The notes under the pieces are model-generated. The model was not told the DNA's origin. It did no database searches and worked only from the letters and a program-made list of their open reading frames with translations. 64,000 nucleotides of DNA, taken from NCBI RefSeq assembly GCF_963678635.1, contig NC_087062.1, positions 99,501,705 to 99,565,704 of the forward strand. The letters are read 5' to 3'. The number at the start of each line of letters is the position of its first letter. Position 1 is the first letter of the stretch. Below, one piece after another: positions 54,701 to 62,972 of the stretch. Position numbers and translations under genes: made by a program. The DNA comes from Symsagittifera roscoffensis (taxonomy: Eukaryota > Xenacoelomorpha > Acoela > Convolutidae).

Positions 54701-57700
54701 GCTTATTTCATTGTGATGCAACTGGTTCTGCTCCTCAGTTATTGATTACAACTGTACGAACTGATATAATTATTTAAGATATGTGGTCTGATCAAGGACT
54801 TTGTGCTAGTTTTACTGCTGTCATCTAATTGATTCTTCTGTGAAGATTTATTTTTGAAATTGTGTTTTTACCGGACAATACTGTTCTGTTTCTGTGGTTA
54901 CCTTTTTCATCAGATCCTCTACTTTTTCAACTTCGTTCGATTTTTTTGACAAGCTTCCTGAAATTTTCAAAAGTTTTCAAAAGAAAAAAACACTTCCTGA
55001 CTCGCGTATCTAATTGTGATGCAACCGGTTCTGCTGCTGCTGAAAATTTGATTACAACTGTACCAGCTGATATAATTAATCAAGATTAGAGCTAGTCTGA
55101 TCAGGGATTAAGTTTTAGTTTTGTTGCTTTCATCTTATTGATTCTTTAGCGAAGGGTTTTTTCATTTGGATTTTTTTAACGTTTTTTTTACCGAAAGATA
55201 CTGCTCTGCTTGTCAAGTTACCTTTTTAATCTAATTTTCTTTTGGTTTTTTGACATGCTTTCTGATTGTTTCATTTGACCTTATGTTTCTTACGATTTTT
55301 TCAGGCAGCTTCCCGAAATTATTCGAAAGTTTTCGATAAGAAAGAAACACACGACCTGACTTGCTTATCTCATTGTGATGCAATTGTTTCTGCTCCTGAT
55401 TTACTGATTACAACTGTAACAACTGAGGTAAATGTTTGAGATAAGAGGTGGTGTGACCAGGAAGTTTGTTTGGTTATAATGCTTTCTTTTAATTGAATCT
55501 TTGTATGAAGTATTTTGGAATAACGTTTAATGTTTATAATCACCGATTACGTTGTGGTTTTCGAGTTACCACAATTCCATTTGTTTTTCTACCTCGTTTA
55601 ATTTGTTTTCTGAATGCTTCCTCTGATATTATACTTCATATGGTTTTTTCAGCGTGCTTTCTGAAATTGTCAGTAATCTTTCAACTAGAAAGAAGACGAC
55701 CTGACTTGCTTTATCTAATTGTGATGCAAACGGTTCTGCTCCCGAGTTATTGATTACAACTGTACGAACTGATATAATTTTATAAGATAAATCTGGTCTG
55801 ATCAAGGACTTTGTGCTAGTTTTACTGCTTTCATCTAATTGATTCTTCTGTGAAGATTTAGTTTTGGAATTGTGTTTTTACCGGACGATACTGTTCTGTT
55901 TCTGTGGTCTCATTTTTCATCAGATCCTCTACTTTTTCAATTTTGTTCGATTTTTTTGACAAGCTTCCTGAAATTTTCGAATGTTTTCAAAAGAAAAAAC
56001 ACGTCCTGACTCGCGTATCTAATTGTGATGCAACCGGTTCTGCTGCGAAAAATTTGATTACAACTGTACCAGCTGACGTAATTAGTCAAGATTAGAGCTA
56101 GTCTAATCAGAGATTTAGTTTCAGTTTTGTTGCTTTCATCTTATTGATTCTTTAACGAAGGGTGTTTTCATTTGGACTTTTTCAACGTTTTTTTTTCCCG
56201 AAAGATACTGCTCTGCTTGTCGAATTACCTTTTTTATCTGATTTTCTTTTGGTTTTTTGACATGCTTTCTGATTGTTTCATTTGACCTTATGTTTTTTTC
56301 GATGTTTTCGAGCAGCTTACCGAAATTTTTCGATAAGAAAGAAACACACGACCTGACTTGCTTATCTAATTGTGATGCAAACGGTTCTGCTCCTGATTTA
56401 CTGATTACAACTGTAACAACTGAGATGATTTTTTGAGATAAGAGGTGGTGTGACCAGGAAGTTTGTTTAGTTATAATGCTTTCTTTTAATTGAATCTTTG
56501 TATGAATTATTTTGGAGAAACGTTTAATGTTTATAATCACCGATTACGTTCTGCTTTTCTAGTTACCTCAATTTCATTTGTTTTTTTTCTTCGCTCGATT
56601 TGTTTTCAAGTACTTCGTTCTAGCTTTACTGCTTTCATCTAATTGATTCTTCTGTGAAGATTCATTTTTGAAATTGTATTTTTACCGGACGATACTGTTC
56701 TGTTTCTGTGGTTACCTTTTTCATCAGATCCTCTACTTTTTCATTTTTGTTCGATTTTGTTGACAAGTTTTCTGAAATTTTCGAAAGTTTTCAAAAAAAA
56801 AACACGTCCTGACTCGCGTATCTAATTGTGATGCAACCTATTCTGCTACTGAAAATTTGATTACAACTGTACCAGCTGATATAATTAGTCAAGATTAGAG
56901 CTAGTCTGATCAGGGATTTAGTTTCAGTTTTGTTGCTTTCATCTTATTGATTCTTTAGCGAAGGGTTTTTTCATTTGGATTTTTTTGAAGTTTTTTTTAC
57001 CGAAAGATACTGCTCTGCTTGTCTAGTTACCTTTTTTATCTGATTTTCTTTTGGTTTTTTGACATGTTTTCTGATTGTTTGATTTGACCTTATGTTTTGT
57101 TTTTCGATTTTTTCAGGCAGCTTACCGAAATTGTTCGAAAGTTTTCGATAAGAAAGAAACACACGACCTGACTTGCTTATCTCATTGTGATGCAACTGGT
57201 TCTGCTCCTGATTTACTGATTACAACTGTAACAACTGAGGTAAACGTTTGAGATAAGAGGTGGTGTGACCAGGAAGTTTGTTTGGTTATAATGCTTTATT
57301 TTAATTGAATCTTTGTATGAAGTATTTTGGAATAACGTTTAATGTTTATAATCACCGATTACGTTGTGGTTTTCGAGTTACCACAATTCCATTTGTTTTT
57401 CTACTCCGTTAAATTTGTTTTCTGAATGCTTCCTCTGATATTATACTTCATATGGTTTTTTCAGCGTGCTTTCTGAAATTGTCAGTAATCTTTCAACTAG
57501 AAAGAAGACGACCTGACTTGCTTTATCTAACTGTGATGCAAACGGTTCTGCTCCTGAGTTATTGATTACAACTGTACGAACTGATATAATTTTTTAAGAT
57601 AAATCTGGTCTGATCAATGACTTTGTGCTAGTTTTACTGCTTTCATCTAATTGATTCTTCTGTGAAGATTTAGTTTTGAAATTGTGTTTTTACCGGACGA

Positions 57701-58260
57701 TACTGTTCTGTTTCTGTGGTCACATTTTTCATCAGATCCTCTACTTTTTCAATTTTGTTCGATTTTTATGACAAGCTTCCTGAAATTTTCGAAAGTTTTC
57801 AAAAGAAAAAACACGTCCTGACTCGCGTATCTAATTGTGATGCAACAGGTTCTGCTGCGAAAAATTTGATTACAACTGTACCAGCTGACGTAATTAGTCA
57901 AGATTAGAGCTAGTCTAATCAGGGATTTAGTTTCAGTTTTGTTGCTTTCATCTTATTGATTCTTTAACGAAGGGTGTTTTCATTTGGACTTTTTCAACGT
58001 TTTTTTTTTCCGAAAGATACTGCTCTGCTTGTCGAGTTACCTTTTTTATCTGATTTTCTTTTGGTTTTTTGACATGCTTTCTGATTGTTTCATTTGACCT
58101 TTTGTTTTTTTCGATTTTTTCGAGCAGCTTCCCGAAATTATTCAAAATTTTTCGATAAAAAAGAAACACACGACCTGACTTTCTTATCTCATTGTGATGC
58201 AATTGGTTCTGCTCCTGATTTACTGATTACAACTGTAACAACTGAGATGATTTTTTGAGA
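51800..58260. repeat. Long-range block duplications in zone B (offsets ~3.6 and ~1.8 kb)
   Basis: A block with the rare TTTTATAAGATAAATCTGG and TGTGGTCTCATTTTTCATC runs at about 51960-52430 and again at about 55580-56040 (offset about 3.61 kb). A related copy runs at about 57400-57900 (offset about 1.8 kb), with TTTTTTAAGATAAATC and GTGGTCACATTTTTCATC. These are segments of one or two monomers copied between distant positions. Confidence 0.8.
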
Positions 58261-60466
58261 TAAGAGGTGGTGTGACCAGGAAGTTTGTTTAGTTATAATG
58301 CTTTCTTTTAATTGAATCTTTGTATGAATTATTTTGGAGAAACGTTTAATGTTTATAATCACCGATTACGTTCTGCTTTTCGAGTTACCTCAATTTCATT
58401 TGTTTTTTTTCTTCGCTCGATTTTTTTTCGACATCTATCCTGAAAGCTTCATTTGGTTTTCTCGACTTGCTTCATTAAATTCTTTCAATTAGAAAAAAGA
58501 CGACCTGACCTGCTTATCTAATGTGATGCAACCAGTTCTGCTCCTGAGTTTTTTATTACAACTGTACGAACTGATATATTTAGTTAGGATAAGTCTGGTC
58601 TGATTAAGGAGTTTTTGCTAGTTATCTTGCTTTCATCTAATTGATATTTCTATGGAGGCTTTATTTTTGTGCTTTTTACCGAAAGATACTGGTCTGTTTT
58701 TCGAGTCCCCTTTTTTCATCTGATTTTCTCCTTGTTTTGGTTTTTTGGCATTCTTCATTTGACCTTATACTTCATTCGATTTTTCCGATATGCTTCCTGA
58801 AATCGTCCGTAAGTTTTCAATTAGAAAGAACATGACCTGACTTGCTTTTCTAATTGTAATGCAACCGGTTCTGCTCCTGATTTACTGATTACAACTGTAA
58901 CAACTGAGGTAAACGTTTGAGATAAGAGGTGGTGTGACCAGGAAGTTTGTTTGGTTTTAATGCTTTCTTTTAATTGAATCTTTGTACGAAGTATTTTGGA
59001 ATAACGTTTAATGTTTATAATCACCGATTACGTTCTGGTTTTCGAGTTACCACAGTTTCATTTTATTATCTACTTCGTTAGATTTGTTTTCTGAATGCTT
59101 CCTCTGATATTATACTTCATTTGGTTTTTTCAGTGTGCTTCCTGAAAATGTCAGTAATCTTTCAATTAGAAAGAAGACGACCTGACTTGCTTATCTAATT
59201 GTGATGCAAACGGTTCTGCTCCTGAGTTATTGATTACAACTGTACGAACTGATATAATTATTTAGGATAAATCAGGTCTGATCAAGGACTTTGTGCTAGT
59301 TTTACTGCTTTCATCTAATTGATATTTCTGTGAAGGTTTTATTATTGAAATTTTGTTACTACCGAAAGATACTGTTCTGTTTTTCGAGTCACATTTTTTC
59401 ATCTGATTTTCTCCTTGTTTTGGTTTTTTGGCATGCTTCATTTGACCTTATGCTTCATTCGATTTTCCGATATGCTTCCTGAAATTGTCAGTAAGTTTTC
59501 AATTAGAACACGACCTGACTTGCTTTTCTAATTGTGATGCAACCTTTTCTGCTCCTGAAAAGTTTTTTACAACTGTACCAGCTGATATAATTAGTCAAGA
59601 TTAGAGCTAGTCTGATCATGGATTTAGTTTCAGTTTTGTTGCTTTCATCTTATTGATTCTTTTGCGATGGGTTTTTTTATTTGGATTTTTAAACGTTTTT
59701 TTTACCGAAGGATACCGCTCTGCTTATCGAGTTACCTTTTTTTTATCTGATTTTCTTTTGGTTTTTTGACATGCTTTCTGATTGTTTCATTTGACCTTAT
59801 GTTTCTTTCGATTTTTTCGAGCAGCTTCCCGAAATTTTTCGATAAGAAAGAAACACACGACCTGACTTGCTTATCTAATTGTGATGCAAACGGTTCTGCT
59901 CCTGAGTTATTGATTACAACTGTACGAACAGATATAATTATTTAGGATAAATCTGGTCTGATCAAGGACTTTGTGCTAGTTTTACTGCTTTCATCTAATT
60001 GATTCTTCTGTGAAGATTTATTTTTGAAATTGTGTTTTTACCGGACGATACTGTTCTGTTTCTGTGGTTACTTTTTCCATCAGATCCTCTACTTTTTCAA
60101 CTTTGTTCGATTTTTTTGACTAGCTTCCTGAAGTTTTCAAAAGAAAAAACACGTCCTGACTCGCGTATCTAATTGTGATGCAACCGGTTCTGCTGCTGAA
60201 AATTTGATTACAACTGTACCAGCTGATATAGTTAGTCAAGATTAGAGCTAGTCTGATCATGGATTTAGTTTCAGTTTTGTTGCTCTCATCTTATTCTTTT
60301 GCGAAGGATTTTTTCAACGTTTTTTCAGCGAAAGATACTGCTCTGCTTATGGAGTTACCTTTTTTATCTGATTTTGTTTTGATTTTTTGACATGCTTTCT
60401 GATTGTTTCATTTGATCTCATGTTTCTTTCGATTTTTTCGAGCCGCTTCCCGAAATTATTCAAAAG

Positions 60467-60660
60467 TCGGTGTTTTCTACGATGAGATCGGTTCGATCGA
60501 AGACATTCGGCTTCGCTTTATTTGCATTGTATGTTCCCATTGGTTTCGTTTTAATCTAACGGACAGCCATTTTGTTCAAATTTTTGTTCAAATCACGAAC
60601 AAAAATGTCTATGTTTTGAAAACAATATATATGTTTTTTCGAAAAATTTCCATCTGTCAA
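60467..60660. other. Unique spacer between satellite and inverted repeat
   Basis: 194 bp without satellite homology. It contains a hairpin at 60581-60605 with 9-bp stem TTTTTGTTC/GAACAAAAA and a 7-nt loop. No coding or RNA gene is recognised. Confidence 0.6.
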
Positions 60661-61569
60661 GCTTCTAAGAAAAAAGTATACCGCCTGGAAGCTCTTAACT
60701 TGGAGAGTTTTATAATTAACACTTTTTGATAAAAACAACCATTTTTTTGAACATGTATCAATGTGACCTCAATTTACTCTTAAGCCATAGAATGGCCACA
60801 ACTAAGAGTTAGTTGGTGTCCGCGGTAATGTATTTTTCTCCGCTGGGAAATCTACTTACAAAACTAAATTTTGAAGCTAGAAGTCAATCATGTTGCATTT
60901 TTGTCATTGGAAAGAGTCATTTCACATCTGTTTGTTTAGCAAACGAAAAATTGATTTGATATTTAAATTCCATGAGCTAAAAATCAAATATTGAGGTGGA
61001 ACCACTTTTAGTGTAAATCCTGAAAAAAGCCAACCCTACCTAATTAAGTCTCTTCACTTCATTCATTGATGCTCAAAGTATAAAATAAGAACAAGGACAC
61101 CCGGTTTCCGTGCATCTTTGCGGGTTTCACTTTTTTAATTTTATACTTGGAGCATCAATGAATGAAGTGAACCACTTAATTAGGTAGGGTTGGCTTTTTT
61201 CAGGATTTACACTAAAAGTGGTTCAACCTCAAAAGTTGATTTTTAGCGTTTGAAATTTTAATATCAAATCAATTTCGATTTGCAAAAGAAAGATGTGAAA
61301 TGACACTTTCCAATGACAAAAATGCAACATGATTGACTTCTAGCTCCAAAGTTTAGTTTTGTCAGTAGATTTTCAGGCGGAGGAAATAACATAACCGTGG
61401 ACAGCAACTAACTCTCACTAGTGGCAATTCTATGGCTAAGAGTAAATTGAGGGTACATTGATACATTTTCAATAAATTAGTTGTTTTTTTTTAATCAAAA
61501 AGTGTTAATCATAAAACATTCTCGAAGTTAAAAGAGCTTCAAGGTGGTATACTTTTTTCTTCGAAACCT
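60661..61569. repeat. ~0.9-kb inverted repeat (fold-back element)
   Basis: The left arm (about 60661-61087) and right arm (about 61138-61569) are reverse complements at roughly 90 percent identity by eye, with a ~50-bp spacer. Examples: GTATACCGCC near the left outer end mirrors GGTGGTATAC at the right outer end; CTACCTAATTAAG mirrors CTTAATTAGGTAG; ATCATGTTGCATTTTTGTC mirrors GACAAAAATGCAACATGAT. The arms match the DR1 dispersed family, so it is an inverted pair of DR1 copies or a fold-back transposon derived from it. No open frame for a transposase is present. A transcript through it could form a hairpin of about 420 bp. Confidence 0.9.
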
Positions 61570-61836
61570 TATTACTTTTCTTGGTCTCCTTGAGCTCATT
61601 GACCCTTTTGCAACCGTATGTTGGCTGGTTTTTGCGGTTTCATTTTTGATTTGTTTTTGAAGATCAATTCGAATTCAATCTAAAAAGAAAGCAGTTCTTG
61701 CTCTCTGATTACAACCGTGAAAGGCTATATAGTTTAACCCTGCAGTTATTTCTGAAATAATGAGTGGTGTTTCGTGCTCTTTCATTGACACTTTTAGCAC
61801 TGTCTGTTAGCTATGCTATGTTTGATATGTTTGCAG
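61570..61836. repeat. DR1 3' end and relic satellite-like fragment before exon D
   Basis: 61570-61640 continues the right fold-back arm into the usual DR1 3' end (CCTTGAGCTCATTGACCC, then a GTATGTTGGCTGG-like end). About 61670-61735 reads TTCAATCTAAAAAGAAAGCA, then GTTCTTGCTCTCTGATTACA, then ACCGTG. This resembles a satellite monomer with an internal deletion. The stretch ends with the exon D acceptor. Confidence 0.5.
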
Positions 61837-62253
61837 AGTCCGCCCGCGGCAATGTCTTCTGACCCACTCATGTTCTCTCCGGCGGATGACTTCACTCACC
61901 AAACTGTGAATGCCTTCTCAAATCAGCAGCAGCAGCAGCAGCAGATGCGGCAATCAAATCAAAACTCTCAGCAACAATCACAACTCTGCCATAGACGGCA
62001 GTCGAACAAGTCGCCCAATGGAGGGAACGGAAGCTACGATGAGATGCACTCCTCCTATTACCAGTCGGGAGCTATGATACAGGCAGGTCACACAGGCGGA
62101 GGCGGAGGGGGAGGGGATGTGAATGGAGGAGGCATGCATGTGGGCGGAATGGGGGCAGGTGTGTTTGAGGAGCAGAGCTACATGGAGAGTCTCCTCAATG
62201 CGGCCAGTCTGTCCCAGATACACCAGCAGATGTCCTACATGAAAGTGTCTCAG
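61837..62253 (+). CDS. Internal exon D, Q/N/G-rich segment of the same gene
   Basis: 417 nt, exactly 139 codons, phase 0 at both ends. Acceptor GTTTGCAG, donor TCTCAG/GTAACT. The protein begins SPPAAMSSDPLMFSPADDF, continues THQTVNAFSN, then seven Gln coded by a pure CAG run (61923-61943), a Gln/Asn/Ser region, CHRRQSNKSPNGG (RRQS is a basophilic-kinase type site, by consensus only), a Gly-rich block with GGGGGGGDVNGGG, and a more hydrophobic end, SYMESLLNAASLSQIHQQMS, that could form a helix. Composition and phase join it to exon C across the satellite intron. The acidic and hydrophobic patches in a Q-rich context suit an activation domain; this is inference. Confidence 0.78.
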
Positions 62254-62267
62254 GTAACTAACTCCCT

Positions 62268-62336
<69 letters not shown>

Positions 62337-62497
62337 GCACACTATCCATACTGTTTTTGAGCCCCACTTCTCACTTTTATCACTCATTCTTTTTTGTGCA
62401 AAGATCATGTCTTTGGTGAATTCAAAGCACATGATGTTTGTACTTTTTGATTCTGAGTCGCCAATGTGAAATGTATCTCAAATTTCTAACTATACAG
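62254..62497 (+). other. Short intron between exons D and E (244 bp)
   Basis: Starts GTAACT, ends AACTATACAG. Most of its first third is the (CTA)n microsatellite that begins 14 nt after the donor. If the intron were retained the frame stays open through a run of about 22 Tyr and stops at 62467-62469. Confidence 0.8.
62268..62335. repeat. (CTA)n microsatellite, ~22 uninterrupted units
   Basis: An uninterrupted CTA/TAC run of about 68 bp follows CTCC. Purity and length suggest it is polymorphic in length. It lies between a 5' splice site and its intron body. Confidence 0.97.
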
Positions 62498-62972
62498 GAT
62501 ATGGATTCGTCCATGGGCGTGCAAAACCAAAGTCATCAGCCTGTGATATACGTCAGTGAAGCGCAACAACAACAACAACAACAACAGGCTCAGATGGCAA
62601 ATCAACAACAGCGAACAAACTGTGACCTCAAATTCGAGCCAGATGAGATGCTTTTTGAGTCTACGTGCGGGGGCGGCGTTGAAGATGTGCTGCTGCCGAA
62701 TGAAGGCGGCGGCGAGATGACTCCAGTGGGACCAAATGACCTCGGTCAAGTGGAGGCGGCCGGGGGCAAACAACAACAGGGTCAAGGTGGCGGCCAATAC
62801 CACCACATGGGGGCGAGGCAGATTGGCAGAAGTGCTGGTTGTGGGGGTGAGGGTGGGAGAGGAGACGGAGGTGGAGGAAGTCAGGGGGACGTGTTGGCTG
62901 CGTCTCTCAGTTCTTTTCAGCAGCAGCAGCAGCAGAGACAGATACAAGTACCGGACATTGTACTCACTAAAA
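62498..62972 (+). CDS. Internal exon E, Q/G-rich segment ending in a CRTC-like PDIVLT motif
   Basis: 475 nt. Acceptor TATACAG, donor AAAA/GTGAGT, entering in phase 0 and leaving in phase 1. The product begins DMDSSMGVQNQSHQPVIYVS, has eight Gln (mostly CAA), an acidic stretch (CDLKFEPDEMLFE), a long Gly-rich region, six Gln coded by CAG, and ends QIQVPDIVLTK. In CRTC proteins a PNIILTG-like motif sits just before the C-terminal transactivation segment; PDIVLT at the exon end fits that position, with the final exon then expected downstream of the window. Without splicing the frame would run to a stop at 63065, but the extra 31 codons are intron-like repeat sequence. Exon well supported; family tentative. 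Confidence 0.78.

Larger units (their letters stand above)
24165..60466. repeat. Satellite zone B: heterogeneous ~320-350-bp monomers in higher-order repeats
   Basis: Roughly 110 monomers (estimated from spacing) share with zone A the block GACTTGCTTATCTAATTGTG plus ATGCAACCGGTTCTGCTCC, but diverge elsewhere. At least six types recur. b1 contains TGTGTTTTCGACATCTATCC. b2 contains TAAGTCTGGTCTGATTAGG. b3 contains CTAGTCTGATCAGGG and TTTTGGCATGCTTC. b4 contains TGTTTTCTGAATGCTTCC. b5 contains CATCAGATCCTCTAC. b6 contains ATGATTCTTTTCGA or GACATGCTTTCTG. Local sub-arrays repeat fixed orders of these types. Zone B ends near 60466, inside a b6-like monomer, where the sequence becomes unique. Confidence 0.95.
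11289..61836 (+). other. 50.5-kb intron filled by satellite DNA
   Basis: Runs from the donor GTATGT at 11289 to an acceptor ending GTTTGCAG at 61836. Exons on both sides are phase 0 and have the same compositional style, so the simplest reading is one intron. Contents in order: a 36-bp minisatellite (11484-11658), a short unique stretch, the tandem array (about 11806-60466), 194 bp of unique AT-rich sequence with a 9-bp-stem hairpin (60581-60605), a long inverted repeat (60661-61569), and a DR1 3' end with a relic monomer fragment. No intervening exon was recognised in the array. Confidence 0.7.

Noticed and set aside
11806-60466. Many 60-134-residue open frames on both strands in the array, often with shared strings such as GAEPVASQLD
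   Set aside because: They recur once per monomer, start and stop at repeat variants, occur on both strands of the same DNA and have no codon bias or domain. They are shadows of the conserved satellite block.
11806-60466. CRISPR-like array
   Set aside because: Units are tandem monomers of 320-355 bp without unique spacers, in a eukaryotic intron.
11806-60466. CENP-B box or tRNA-type B box in the conserved block
   Set aside because: GGTTCTGCTCC differs from a B box at two central positions and no properly spaced A box is seen; the CENP-B consensus is not matched. Conservation is real but the binding partner is unknown.
60403-60729. 108-residue open frame across the array end
   Set aside because: It begins in satellite and runs through unique AT-rich DNA into the inverted repeat; no domain and no splice or start context.
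60661-61569. Autonomous DNA transposon
   Set aside because: Inverted arms are present but there is no transposase frame between them and no clear target-site duplication was seen, so only a fold-back or non-autonomous element is claimed.
61978-62367. Minus-strand open frame with a poly-Val run
   Set aside because: It is the complement of the (CTA)n microsatellite and of exon D; an antisense shadow.
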